This document shows, piece after piece, positions 32,267 to 41,726 of a DNA stretch of 64,000 nucleotides. Position numbers and translations under genes: made by a program. Under the pieces are notes generated by a model. The model was not told the DNA's origin. It saw nothing but the letters and a program-made list of their open reading frames with translations, and did no database searches. Positions within the stretch are counted from its first letter, which is position 1, and every line of letters begins with the position of its first letter. This DNA is from UBA1563 sp041667115. GTDB taxonomy: Bacteria; Bacteroidota; Ignavibacteria; Ignavibacteriales; Ignavibacteriaceae. The stretch lies in contig JBAYFO010000003.1 in NCBI GenBank assembly GCA_041667115.1, forward strand, positions 1 to 64,000. Reading direction: 5' to 3'.

Positions 32267-34297
32267 TTATTTTTTATGAATTTCAAACCAATCTAATACT
32301 GTGTCCCACCAGAGTTTTGCATTTTGAGGTTTAACAACCCAATGCGACTCATCAGGGAAATATAAAAATTTACTCTCTACTCCAAGCCGCTGTAATGCGG
32401 TAAAGAGTTGAAATCCCTGCTCTTCTGAAAGACGAAAATCATTCGCACTGTGAATGATCAACATTGGAGTTTTACAATTTTGAATAAATCTGCTTGGCGA
32501 AAATTTTTCGTATAACGTTCTGTTGTGAATGGGAGTTCCTTTAAATTCCCATTCGTTAAACCAGAGTTCTTCTGTTGTTCCCCATGCGCTTTCAGCATTG
32601 TACATCCCGTCGTGCGAAACCAACGCGTTGAAACGATTGGTGTGTCCCGCAATCCAATTAATCATATAACCACCATATGAGGCTCCGGCGGCAAAAGTAT
32701 TTTTTGCGTCGATGAACGAATAGTTTTTAATTGCGAAATCGTAAGCGTTCATTAAATCAACATAAGGTTTACCGCCCCAATCACCGCTGATCTCATCAAC
32801 AAATTTTTGTCCGTAGCCGGTACTGCCACGCGGATTGGTTGCGACTACAACATATCCTTTAGACGCAAACATTTGCAAATTCCAGCGGTAGTGAAAATCA
32901 TCCGACCAATGCCCTTGCGGTCCACCGTGAATAAGAAAGATCATCGGATATTTTTTCGTAGCGTCGAAGAAAGGGGGTTTAGCTAAGATAGATTGTACCC
33001 TTGCACCATTTGCACCTTTGCTCCAAAACGTTTCCAGAGGATTCATTTCAATTGAAGCTAATCGATCTTGATTTAGAAAGGTAATTTGCCGTAAATTTTT
33101 TCCTTCGGTTGAGATTGAAAAAATTTCATACGGAAGATTTGTTCTCTGTTGTTTGAAAACGATTTTTTTTCCATCATTTGAAAGAAGAAGGTTAGCGTTG
33201 TCGCCTTCTTTTTGCAGAAGCGTGAGTTTTGAAGTGGCAACATCAAGTTTATAGAGAGAAGTATAAATTTCATTCTCTGCCATAAAGTAGATATATTTTG
33301 CGTCCGGCGACCAAACAAATTCACTAACGGAAAGATCAATCTTGTTTGTTAAAACTTTTGTCGTTCCGGTTTTGCGGTCATACAGCAGTAACCTTGCTTT
33401 ATCAGCCTCAAAGCCTGCTCGCTCCATTGAAGTGTACGCAATAAAATTTCCATCCGGTGAATAGACCGGCTGGCAATCATTTCCTTTGCTTTCGGAAATC
33501 TTTTTGAACGGAGAAGGTTTTGTCTTTTCAATATCTGCTATCTTTAAAACAAAAATGTCGTTGTTTGTGCTTGTGGCGACTACTTTATCGAGATTCATTG
33601 TGAAGATGATTTCGTTTCCATCAGGTGAAAACGAGTAATCATTATCGCTGCCAAGTGCAATAGGTGGAACATCGCTTTTACTGTTCAATGTAAGATCAAC
33701 AACTTCTTTGCTTGAAACATCAAGTAAAAAGAGATGGCTTCGCTTGTCGCCGCGCCATTCATCCCAATGGCGATACATCAACTCGGTGAAGATACTTGCT
33801 TTTACTTTACTTTCTTCTTTTTGCTTGTCCTTTGCTTTGTTGCAATCATCGGTGGTGCAATCGGGATAGACAGAAGAGACAAATAAAATTTTATTCCCGT
33901 CATTCGACCAGACGATTCCGGAAACCCCGGTTGAAAGATCAGTTAACTTCTGTTCATTGGAACCGTCGAGATTTGCAGTCAAGATTTGATTTTCAAACAC
34001 GTACGCAATTCTTTTTCCATCGGGTGAAAACTTAGGGTTGGTTTCATTCTTCGCGCTATTTTTAAAAGGACGAAGATTCTTGCCATCGACATCCACTAAA
34101 AAAATGTCGGTGTTTCCTTTATTTTCATCAAAAGAAAATGTTGCAACGGTAAATGCGATGGTTTTTCCATCGGGAGAAAGTTGAACTTTTCCGATGCGTT
34201 TCATCGCCCAAAGGTCATCAAATGTAAGTGCGTGTTTTGGTTGTGCCATAAGCATAATCGAAAGTAACAAAAATGTGAAAGAGAAGATTTTCATCAA
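32267..34297 (-). CDS. S9 family peptidase (acylaminoacyl/dipeptidyl peptidase type)
   Basis: A 676-residue secreted serine peptidase. A signal peptide (KIFSFTFLLLSIMLMAQ) is followed by a WD40-like PD40 beta-propeller (units with FSPDGKRIAYV, WSNDGNKILFV, YSPDGNFIAYT, WSPDAKYIYFM) and a C-terminal alpha/beta hydrolase. The catalytic triad can be placed: Ser540 in GASYGG, Asp620 in SANDF and His652 in DESHW. Such enzymes trim short peptides in the periplasm. It is the first gene of the run that reaches hemW. Confidence 0.95.
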   Translation of the reverse strand: MMKIFSFTFLLLSIMLMAQPKHALTFDDLWAMKRIGKVQLSPDGKTIAFTVATFSFDENKGNTDIFLVDVDGKNLRPFKNSAKNETNPKFSPDGKRIAYVFENQILTANLDGSNEQKLTDLSTGVSGIVWSNDGNKILFVSSVYPDCTTDDCNKAKDKQKEESKVKASIFTELMYRHWDEWRGDKRSHLFLLDVSSKEVVDLTLNSKSDVPPIALGSDNDYSFSPDGNEIIFTMNLDKVVATSTNNDIFVLKIADIEKTKPSPFKKISESKGNDCQPVYSPDGNFIAYTSMERAGFEADKARLLLYDRKTGTTKVLTNKIDLSVSEFVWSPDAKYIYFMAENEIYTSLYKLDVATSKLTLLQKEGDNANLLLSNDGKKIVFKQQRTNLPYEIFSISTEGKNLRQITFLNQDRLASIEMNPLETFWSKGANGARVQSILAKPPFFDATKKYPMIFLIHGGPQGHWSDDFHYRWNLQMFASKGYVVVATNPRGSTGYGQKFVDEISGDWGGKPYVDLMNAYDFAIKNYSFIDAKNTFAAGASYGGYMINWIAGHTNRFNALVSHDGMYNAESAWGTTEELWFNEWEFKGTPIHNRTLYEKFSPSRFIQNCKTPMLIIHSANDFRLSEEQGFQLFTALQRLGVESKFLYFPDESHWVVKPQNAKLWWDTVLDWFEIHKK

Positions 34298-34357
34298 TAC
34301 CTCTGATGTATTTTTTTAATAATCAAAGTTACAGGTTTTGCAATTAAGTTTTAATGA

Positions 34358-34392
34358 AAAAATTTAGGGAAAACCAGAAAAAGTTTTTCCCT
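34358..34392 (-). terminator. Likely intrinsic terminator after the polytopic membrane protein gene
   Basis: Perfect eight-base arms AGGGAAAA (34366-34373) and TTTTCCCT (34385-34392). On the minus strand the stem is followed by AAATTTTTTC. It lies 47 bases after the stop of the gene at 34439-36088 and before the start of the S9 peptidase at 34297, so it should separate the two transcripts. Confidence 0.6.
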
Positions 34393-34438
34393 TTGAAGAA
34401 AAGAATTGTTACCGAAACCCCCGTATTCACCCTTAAAA

Positions 34439-36088
34439 TTACGCGCGTTTGCTCTTCTTTTTTGAATAGATAATTGAAAGACTGAGCAAAACAACTCCCA
34501 AAACAATAAAGGAAACAATCTTGTACGTCCAATCCGAACTTGTTATTCCGATAATGAAGACATAAACCACAGTAAGAAGTAACGTAGCCAACGACATCCA
34601 TCGGTATTTTTCAATTTTGAGCAAGAGGCTGAAAAGATAATAAAGAATTGAAACTACGATCCAGGATAAACTTACAAAGCCGCTTGGCATAGTGTTGTAA
34701 AGTGCATAAGGAATAATCAATAATGCTGCTACTAAATAAGCGTTTCGCATCTGTTCGGTTTTTAATTCCAGCCGTTCTTTTTTCCAATTTAAAATCCTTG
34801 CGCTAAGCAAGGCTACTATTCCAAAACTGATGCTCACCAAATCAACTTTTCCACCAAACGCCAGGAACGCGAAGAAGATTGCCAGGTATATTCCAAAGTT
34901 TGCTACGATAATAAATTTTGACCGAAACCAAACTGCAGTTGAAACCACAACAATACTTTGCCAACAGAGCCAGATAAAATAATCCGGAATATTGAACTGC
35001 AAAATAATTGCGACACTGAGTGCCAGATACGCCGTCATTGCATAAAAGAAAGTAGAATATTTACTCCGTCTTTTTGTCCAAAATTGAGTTGATAGTAGAA
35101 GAAAAACTAGAAATGCGATAAAATGAAAGAGCGGATTTAAAGAAGATGCGTGAGTTAAAGTGATCAATAAAAACAGACCATATCCCACAATGCTGTTTCC
35201 AACTGAAGTGATAATTTCGGAAAGTGTTTCCGATGGTTGAGGTTCTTTTAGAAAAATTCCTAAAGAATAAACTACAACATATAAGAGAATAAAGAAAAGA
35301 TTGATCTCCGGCAGTGAACTAAAGGCAAGTGACCTGCCAACAAAAGGATTATTTAGAAACCACAAAAGATGGGTGAGGTACGCAAGTACGGCAGTATAAA
35401 GAACGAGATAAAACCATTTTGTCTTTAAAGAAATTATAATTGAAGCAACAGCAAGTACAATTCCGTACGCTAAGATTATAATCGTACTATCGCTAACTAA
35501 TGCAGTGGTAAAACCAAGCGCAATACTTATTCCCGTTAAATAAATTGATTTACGTTTTAATGAAATGAAAAAGCAAACCAAAACAACAAAAGTTAATAAC
35601 CCAACTTCCAGTTCGGTGTTTAATATTGTCTGCTCCGGACTGAAAAAATACAAACGCAGTATAGAGAAATAAAGCAGCACCAAACTTCCGCCGAGAAAAT
35701 AGCCAGAAATAAATTCATAATTTTTGCGCAAGTAAATTGAGATTGCGCCTATCACCAACGCTAAAAAACATCCGAATAAACTCGGGAGAAAAGAAGGAAG
35801 ATTTTCGTAAGGGAATGTGAGCAAAAATCCGATACCGATAGCTAAAACAATTATGCCGGTTTTCGCAAACCAAAATTGCCCGATGCGGTTTTCTAATTGT
35901 TCTTCTTCTTCAAGTTGGAAATTTTCTTCGATAAGTTCAGATATCGTGTTTTGCTCAATATTCACAACCGTTTCTGCTGCCTGTGGTTCTACGTGCAAAA
36001 CGTTTTCGACTGCCGTCAGGCGCAAATCCAGGCGTTTTAGAAATTCAATAACTTCCCCGTGTGTCGATTTATCGGAAAGATCATTCAT
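34439..36088 (-). CDS. Polytopic membrane protein, DUF2339-like
   Basis: A 549-residue inner-membrane protein with a soluble N-terminus of about 80 residues (coiled-coil-like LKRLDLRLTAVENVL, then acidic EENFQLEEEEQLE), followed by about fourteen hydrophobic helices. The fold and the sentence FWFAKTGIIVLAIGIGFLLTF resemble DUF2339 membrane proteins, of unknown function. No conserved catalytic residues were recognised. It ends the block upstream of the S9 peptidase and lies downstream of the cytochrome operon, from which a hairpin separates it. Confidence 0.75.
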   Translation of the reverse strand: MNDLSDKSTHGEVIEFLKRLDLRLTAVENVLHVEPQAAETVVNIEQNTISELIEENFQLEEEEQLENRIGQFWFAKTGIIVLAIGIGFLLTFPYENLPSFLPSLFGCFLALVIGAISIYLRKNYEFISGYFLGGSLVLLYFSILRLYFFSPEQTILNTELEVGLLTFVVLVCFFISLKRKSIYLTGISIALGFTTALVSDSTIIILAYGIVLAVASIIISLKTKWFYLVLYTAVLAYLTHLLWFLNNPFVGRSLAFSSLPEINLFFILLYVVVYSLGIFLKEPQPSETLSEIITSVGNSIVGYGLFLLITLTHASSLNPLFHFIAFLVFLLLSTQFWTKRRSKYSTFFYAMTAYLALSVAIILQFNIPDYFIWLCWQSIVVVSTAVWFRSKFIIVANFGIYLAIFFAFLAFGGKVDLVSISFGIVALLSARILNWKKERLELKTEQMRNAYLVAALLIIPYALYNTMPSGFVSLSWIVVSILYYLFSLLLKIEKYRWMSLATLLLTVVYVFIIGITSSDWTYKIVSFIVLGVVLLSLSIIYSKKKSKRA

Positions 36089-36175
36089 CGCGTTTCCTTA
36101 GAGCTTGTTAAGAGATTTTACCAGTAGCAATTCAAAAACAAGAAAGAAAGAAGAATAAAAAATTCAGATGAAAGA

Positions 36176-36194
36176 GGCTGAGAGGATCTCAGCC
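36176..36194 (-). terminator. Hairpin after the multiheme cytochrome operon
   Basis: Eight-base arms GGCTGAGA (36176-36183) and TCTCAGCC (36187-36194) with a three-base loop. It lies 63 bases after the stop of the last cytochrome gene. On the minus strand a T-rich stretch follows at a short distance. It may end the cytochrome transcript, though the T-run is weak. Confidence 0.45.
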
Positions 36195-36256
36195 CCGTTG
36201 AAACACAATAATATTTTAGAATAATTATTTTCTCCGCGCCGACGAAAAAATTATCA

Positions 36257-37735
36257 TTAAAGTTTTGATGCCTGTTTCTTTTCTATTTGTTTAATGTACA
36301 AATAGAGAGCGAATGAGAGAAGACTAATAATCAATACAGAAACCATCAAACCGTACCTGCGGAAGAAATAATTATCAACCGCTTCTCTTGCTTCGCTAAT
36401 AGAGGCTGTGGTTACGGCTAATCCTTTTCCAACCACAACTTCTTTAAATTTTTCTTCATTAAACGAATGGACCATCGTACGCGCTTCAAGTTTTGCCTGA
36501 TGCGCATCCCGCAACTTGAACTTAGTTTCGGAAACCTCCATCCCTTTTTGCTCGGCATCGTTGATTAATTTTAAAGCCAACGCTTCGGAAGTATCAAGGC
36601 TATCCATATAGCTTCGCATTTTTTTTGCTACAAAATAGCCCTTTGTTGATTTTGTTTCCGTATGACATTTGCTGCAAACCGCCTCTTTACTTACGCCGAG
36701 CATCGCTTTTGTTGCCGGCATGATGGCGTGGTTGCTGTGGCAAGTTTCGCATTCGGGTAAATTTTCTTTATCGAACGCTTGTTTGTGCGGGCTTGACGAA
36801 AATAAATCTGCATTGAGTGCATGGCAAGTTCCACAAACTTTGGAAATTGATTCAACTCCCGGAGGCGTTGCACCATGATTACCATGGCAGCTATTGCACG
36901 CCGGCGCGCCGACATCATGTTTTTCCAGCAAAGCTTTGCCGTGAACGCTTATCGCATATTTCGCATATTGGTCGGTTGGAATTTTATAACTCGCCATATA
37001 TTGTGCATCACTGTGGCACTTAGAACACGTTTCAGGAATGTTAAGAGCATAGACCTGGGATTTCGTATCAGCCGCTGCGCGAATACCGTGGCTTCCGTGA
37101 CAGCTGGCGCATTCAGCAGGTTTCGGATCGCCTTTCGCATTCCGCATTCCATGAACGCTCGTTCTATATTTTGCAACTTGATCAACTGCCATCAAAGGAT
37201 TGTATGTCTGCATGAACTTTGCGTTGCTATGACATTTTCCGCAAGTGTTCGGAACGTTTAAGGGATAAACAGGGGAAGCCGGATTTTTTACCGATACAAT
37301 TCCATGCGCATTATGGCAGGTTATACATTGAACAATTTTTTCTTTCCCGTTTATAGAAAGTTTTCCATGAACGCTTGCTTTTAATAATTCAAATTGATTT
37401 GTAGGAAGGTGAGAGCCATACTTTTGCATCATTTCTTTTTTTGCATGACAGTTCGCGCAACGTAAAGAAATATCATCACCTTTGGGAATTCCTAAAAATC
37501 CGGCGGATTTGCTCATCGCTTTGTCCATATCATCAGACTTGCTGTCGCCGCCATGGCAACCGGCACACGAAATTCCTTTTTGAAAATGAATGTCTTTTTT
37601 AAATTGATCCGCTACACCGCCAAGTTGTTCGTGACAAACAAAACATTGGTCTTTACTTTCGGGAGTTTTTCCGTGAAGGAATAAAAAGCCGTTAAAAAGA
37701 AATAAGGTAAAGGTGAAAAAGAATATTTTTTTCAT
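36257..37735 (-). CDS. Undecaheme c-type cytochrome, membrane-anchored
   Basis: A 492-residue periplasmic cytochrome with a signal peptide, eleven CxxCH motifs (CFVCH, CAGCH, CANCH, CITCH, CGKCH, CASCH, CSKCH, CNSCH, CGTCH, CETCH, CSKCH) and one C-terminal membrane helix (VLIISLLSFALYLYI). Between motifs the words SVHGK and HG recur and can supply the distal histidine ligands. The ATG at 37735 overlaps the cytochrome b stop (ATGA) and is preceded by AGGATGG. It directly follows Rieske and cytochrome b, so it stands where cytochrome c1 would be in a bc complex. Confidence 0.93.
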   Translation of the reverse strand: MKKIFFFTFTLFLFNGFLFLHGKTPESKDQCFVCHEQLGGVADQFKKDIHFQKGISCAGCHGGDSKSDDMDKAMSKSAGFLGIPKGDDISLRCANCHAKKEMMQKYGSHLPTNQFELLKASVHGKLSINGKEKIVQCITCHNAHGIVSVKNPASPVYPLNVPNTCGKCHSNAKFMQTYNPLMAVDQVAKYRTSVHGMRNAKGDPKPAECASCHGSHGIRAAADTKSQVYALNIPETCSKCHSDAQYMASYKIPTDQYAKYAISVHGKALLEKHDVGAPACNSCHGNHGATPPGVESISKVCGTCHALNADLFSSSPHKQAFDKENLPECETCHSNHAIMPATKAMLGVSKEAVCSKCHTETKSTKGYFVAKKMRSYMDSLDTSEALALKLINDAEQKGMEVSETKFKLRDAHQAKLEARTMVHSFNEEKFKEVVVGKGLAVTTASISEAREAVDNYFFRRYGLMVSVLIISLLSFALYLYIKQIEKKQASKL

Positions 37736-38823
37736 GCTACCCATCCTAAAATTGTTAAAACGATGATAAACATTATTACAAAAATGCCGATGTACGTAAT
37801 GAGTTTGTTTTTTTCTCCACGCGCAGTTTTTCTATCCCAGAAAGGAACGATCAGCCACAACGCAAAGGCAGCTCCAAAAAGAAGGATTCCCAACACTTCT
37901 CCTTCAAAAAAGAAAATATGTGCGGGAAAATATTTTAAACTTTGGAACATAAACAGAAAATACCATTCCGGTTTTATACCCGCCGGTGCTGAACCAAAAG
38001 CGTCTGCCTTGTGCCCAAGCTCCGCCGGAAAAAATACGGCAAGAATGGCAAGAAGATTCAACATCACCAACCAAAGTAAAAGATCTCGCAAAAGAAAGTT
38101 CGGAAAAAAAGGCATCGTCTTTTTTTCTTTTTGTTCGAGATGTTCAAAATGCATCGGCTCGCTAATTCCCTGACGCTGAATTAACAGCAAGTGGATTCCC
38201 AAAACAATTGTAAAAATTCCGGGAAAGAGCGCTACGTGAAAACCAAATAAACGGGACAAGGTTGCACCGGTAACATCCGGTCCGCCACGCATAAGAATTT
38301 TTATCGGCTCTCCGATAATTGGAACAGCGCCGGCAATATCGGAACCAACTTTTGTTGCAAAGAATGCAAGTTCATTCCAGGGCAGCAAGTATCCGCTGAA
38401 TCCAAAACCCATTGCAAGAAATAACATCAACATTCCCGTAACCCATGTTAATTCACGCGGCTTTCTATAAGCCCTTTCAAAGTAAACACTGAACATGTGA
38501 ATTACTGCCGACAAAATAAATAAGTTCGCAGCCCATCCGTGGATAGAGCGGATAAGCCAGCCAAACTGTACTTTAGACATTATATATTGAATACTCTCAA
38601 AGGCTAAATCGGGTCCGGCTTTATAATAGAAGAGAAGTAATATTCCTGTGGTTACTTGAACGATAAAAAAGAAAAGAGAAACTCCGCCGAAATAATACCA
38701 GATAGAATGCCTGTGAACCGGCACATACTTTTTCCCCATGAAATGAACTAAATCATCGAGATGAAGTCTTTCATCTAAATAATCGTAAACATTGGTAAAA
38801 AATTTTTTCATAGTATTACTCAC
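37732..38823 (-). CDS. Cytochrome b, b6-like fused type
   Basis: A 363-residue quinol-oxidising cytochrome b. Two pairs of heme histidines are seen: H-x13-H in HGWAANLFILSAVIH and H-x14-H in HVALFPGIFTIVLGIH. The 13/14 spacing is that of b6f-type cytochromes and not of the 13/13 mitochondrial type. The C-terminal part has the Qo loop PEWYFLFMFQSLKYFP and three more helices, as in fused b6/subunit IV proteins. It overlaps the Rieske gene by four bases and the undecaheme gene by four. Together they form a Rieske/cytochrome b complex. Confidence 0.95.
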   Translation of the reverse strand: MSNTMKKFFTNVYDYLDERLHLDDLVHFMGKKYVPVHRHSIWYYFGGVSLFFFIVQVTTGILLLFYYKAGPDLAFESIQYIMSKVQFGWLIRSIHGWAANLFILSAVIHMFSVYFERAYRKPRELTWVTGMLMLFLAMGFGFSGYLLPWNELAFFATKVGSDIAGAVPIIGEPIKILMRGGPDVTGATLSRLFGFHVALFPGIFTIVLGIHLLLIQRQGISEPMHFEHLEQKEKKTMPFFPNFLLRDLLLWLVMLNLLAILAVFFPAELGHKADAFGSAPAGIKPEWYFLFMFQSLKYFPAHIFFFEGEVLGILLFGAAFALWLIVPFWDRKTARGEKNKLITYIGIFVIMFIIVLTILGWVA

Positions 38824-39266
38824 GCTTTCTTGGAAACAAAAATATTTTCGCCTTGCAAGGTTACTTTATAAGGATCTAAAGGACGCGGAGGAGGACCGGA
38901 AACATTTTTTCCATTCAAATCGTATTTCCCGTTGTGACATGCACACCAAATCAATCCTAATTCTTTTTTGTATTGAACCGTACAATCAAGATGCGTACAG
39001 ACGGCGGACAATGCTTTAAAGTCTCCTTTTTCTGTACGAATGACGATGACAGGCTTATTTCCAAAACGAATAATTTTTCCGCTGTCTTTTTCGAAGTCGG
39101 AAATTTTTCCGGCTAAAACGGATGAGACTTCAACTTCATTTTGCTTGGGAGGATTTAAGTATGATATAATGGGGTACAAGACGGATGCAATAAATCCGAC
39201 GATGCTAAAGGAAAGGAGATATTTTAAAAAAGATCTCCGATTTTGGTTGCTATCCAAATCACTCAT
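38820..39266 (-). CDS. Rieske [2Fe-2S] protein
   Basis: A 148-residue membrane-anchored Rieske protein. The N-terminus NRRSFLKYLL fits a twin-arginine signal that stays as a membrane anchor. The cluster ligands are in CTHLDC (box 1) and CACHNG (box 2), followed by GPPPRPL as in b6f-type Rieske proteins. The ATG at 39266 has an AAGG site seven bases upstream. An earlier ATG at 39281 lacks one. It is coupled to the cytochrome b gene by ATGA. Confidence 0.95.
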   Translation of the reverse strand: MSDLDSNQNRRSFLKYLLSFSIVGFIASVLYPIISYLNPPKQNEVEVSSVLAGKISDFEKDSGKIIRFGNKPVIVIRTEKGDFKALSAVCTHLDCTVQYKKELGLIWCACHNGKYDLNGKNVSGPPPRPLDPYKVTLQGENIFVSKKA

Positions 39267-39374
39267 AGAAACACCTTTCATAAAGAAATAAATGTGTTGA
39301 TTTGAAATTAATGCTATTTATGAAATAAAAAAAGTGCTTTACCGCTTTCCTTAAAATAGAAAATTTATTTGACT

Positions 39375-40865
39375 TTATCTTTTCGCATGGCAGTCACTAC
39401 AATTTTCTTCTTTCCATGAATTCCCGATATCAACAGGATGCACGTACTCAACACCACCTAAAGATAACTGAAGAGGTTCGTTTTCAAACTGCTGAGAAAG
39501 GATAGTGTGGCAGACGTTACAATCTCTTGAGAGTACCTTGCCTTCTTTGCTTTTATGTTTACCATCATGGCAGCGGAAGCAACCGGGGGAATACATATGC
39601 CCGATATGATTGGGGAACTTTTTCCAGCTAACATTCATGCTCGGGAAATAATTACGTGAATAAATTTTTTGAATCTCAACTATCGCTCTATCAATCTGTT
39701 GTTTCTTCGCAGAAACTATTTGAGGATAATTATTCTGATAGAATTGATTTATTAATAGTTTGATGCTATCCAAAGCCCCTTCTTTGGTTTGATAGGGATT
39801 TTCCAAAACATCTACCGCTACACTTTTTACGTTTGGAAGAGTCGGATCGACCCAATTTAAAGACATTAAGTGATTTACCGAAGTGAATGGATCGTGATAA
39901 ATATGCGAAGGACGGTTGTGGCAATCAATGCAGTCCATTCTTCTAGTTTCCGCTTTGCTTCTTTCCTCTTTTGTTAAAGGATGTTCGGTGCTTTCGTAAA
40001 TAACTTCTTTGCCGTCCAACGATTTAGCCTTCACCCAGGGAATTTTTTCTCGTGAAGGGTCGGTTGTTATATAAGTTACTTCATTGCCTATGTTCATGTG
40101 CCAGTGAATTCCACTGGTTGGTCCGGCTTCAATATTACCGCCACCTATTTTTACCAGGAGATTGATCGTAAACTTTGTGTTTTTTTCATCCGACAAATAA
40201 TAGGTTGATACAAGTTTCTTTTCACTAAAGAAATGCTTCGGCCAATGGCATTGCTCGCAAGTTTGTTGTGCAGGACGCAAATTCTGAATTGGAGTTGGAA
40301 TTGGTTTTGAGTATTTATTAAAGAGAACCGAATAAACCTGATAGGAACCGGAAATTTTTGCTTTTACAAACCAACTAACACCGGAACCAATATGGCACTG
40401 TACGCAGCCGACTCTTGCATGAGGAGAATATTGATACGCTGTATATTCCGGTTCCATTACCGTATGACAAATTGTACCGCAAAACTCATCGGAGTCAGTG
40501 TATTCGTAAACTTTAAAACTTCCAAAAGCAGAAAAAATTAAAAGTAAAATTACGCCGAAAGCAATCATCATCGTAGAAAATCTGTGAGCCGGATCGTTGA
40601 GATCAATAACCGGTAAGTGTCTGGATTGTTTCCCGGAGGCTAATCGTTTTCTTTCATTTAAGATTCCCAAAATCATTAATCCGATACCGGCTAGTAAAAA
40701 TGCTGGGAGGATTGCAAAAGCCACAATTCCCATATAAGGTTTCGGGTTTTTCTCAAAGGCTTCCAAAACCATCAAGAAAAGAACCAAACTAAAACTTACT
40801 GCTGCAAGAGCAGCTCCAACTAATGTTGTTGGGTTATAAAAAGAATCCGGGTATTTGCGTTTCAT
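39375..40865 (-). CDS. NapC/NirT-family heptaheme quinol dehydrogenase, ImcH-like
   Basis: A 496-residue inner-membrane cytochrome. Three hydrophobic helices in the first 140 residues are followed by heme motifs CGTICH, CVQCH, CEQCH, CIDCH, CFRCH, CNVCH and CSDCH. The first is CX3CH and not CxxCH, placed where NapC/NirT proteins have their quinol-adjacent heme, and is followed by TVMEPEY, the methionine segment of that family. Seven hemes with several N-terminal helices resemble Geobacter ImcH. Probable role: take electrons from menaquinol and pass them to the other periplasmic cytochromes of the operon. Confidence 0.88.
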   Translation of the reverse strand: MKRKYPDSFYNPTTLVGAALAAVSFSLVLFLMVLEAFEKNPKPYMGIVAFAILPAFLLAGIGLMILGILNERKRLASGKQSRHLPVIDLNDPAHRFSTMMIAFGVILLLIFSAFGSFKVYEYTDSDEFCGTICHTVMEPEYTAYQYSPHARVGCVQCHIGSGVSWFVKAKISGSYQVYSVLFNKYSKPIPTPIQNLRPAQQTCEQCHWPKHFFSEKKLVSTYYLSDEKNTKFTINLLVKIGGGNIEAGPTSGIHWHMNIGNEVTYITTDPSREKIPWVKAKSLDGKEVIYESTEHPLTKEERSKAETRRMDCIDCHNRPSHIYHDPFTSVNHLMSLNWVDPTLPNVKSVAVDVLENPYQTKEGALDSIKLLINQFYQNNYPQIVSAKKQQIDRAIVEIQKIYSRNYFPSMNVSWKKFPNHIGHMYSPGCFRCHDGKHKSKEGKVLSRDCNVCHTILSQQFENEPLQLSLGGVEYVHPVDIGNSWKEENCSDCHAKR

Positions 40866-40889
40866 TTGAAATCCTTTGATTAAAATTGA

Positions 40890-41726
40890 TTATCTGTAAG
40901 AAAAGATCATCGCGTAGATGATCCAAATTACGATGAAGAATCCCAGAGAGAGTGCCGTCCATCCAAACATTTTAATAGTGCGCGTTACAATCGGAGGATA
41001 GGCTTCAACAAGATAATTATCCAATTCACCTTTTTCAACTAGTTCCTTATACTCTTGAGGTCTATCAATTTTAAATTCCTCAAGTGGCATTCTTCCGGTG
41101 AAAATAACAATATCCATCGGAAATTTTTCGGGGCGAAGATGCGTATTAAAAAAGTGAACCGTAAAAATAAATCCGGTTGCAAGCAATGCTTCATCACTAT
41201 GGATTATTGTTGCAACATTAATGACCCATCCCGGAATAAACCGGGTAAAAAATTCTGGAAACCAAAGCATAAAACCGGTTGAACCAATTACAAAAACTCC
41301 CCAGAAGACAGCGAAATAATCAAATTTTTCCCAATAGGTCCACCTTCCGTATTCAGGTCTTTCTCCTTTTCCTAAAAACCATTTCATGGAACCGGTGAAA
41401 TCTTCCCAATCTTTTTTGTTGAACATCATTGAGTCTTTTCCGAAAATCATTGCTTTCCACGAACCGGCTTCAGTTCTTTTTATCCGCGTGATATCAACAA
41501 TATGCGTTATAAAAACTATTACCATTGTTGAAGCAGCAAAACGGTGAATCGATCCGGCAGCTTCAAAACCGCCAAAGAAATGAGAGAGGAGAACTGCCCA
41601 ACTTGTATAGGAAAATTTTAGCGTCATTCCTGTAAGTGATAAGCTAATGAAACTGATTATCATTACAATATGAAGTCCTCTGTTTAATCGGGAAAACCTT
41701 AGTACCTGTTCTTCTTCTTTATGCAT
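40890..41726 (-). CDS. Diheme cytochrome b, HydC/FdnI family
   Basis: A 278-residue four-helix membrane cytochrome b like the gamma subunits of formate dehydrogenase and NiFe hydrogenase. Conserved histidines occur in RGLHIVMI, GSIHRFAA, FITHIVD, IIHSDEA and FTVHFFNTH. It has no fused heme c domain. The ATG at 41726 lies inside the last codons of the 19-heme gene upstream, with an AAGGAAG site about ten bases before it. A longer frame to 41771 exists but is less likely. It is the natural quinone-site partner of that cytochrome. Confidence 0.88.
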   Translation of the reverse strand: MHKEEEQVLRFSRLNRGLHIVMIISFISLSLTGMTLKFSYTSWAVLLSHFFGGFEAAGSIHRFAASTMVIVFITHIVDITRIKRTEAGSWKAMIFGKDSMMFNKKDWEDFTGSMKWFLGKGERPEYGRWTYWEKFDYFAVFWGVFVIGSTGFMLWFPEFFTRFIPGWVINVATIIHSDEALLATGFIFTVHFFNTHLRPEKFPMDIVIFTGRMPLEEFKIDRPQEYKELVEKGELDNYLVEAYPPIVTRTIKMFGWTALSLGFFIVIWIIYAMIFSYR

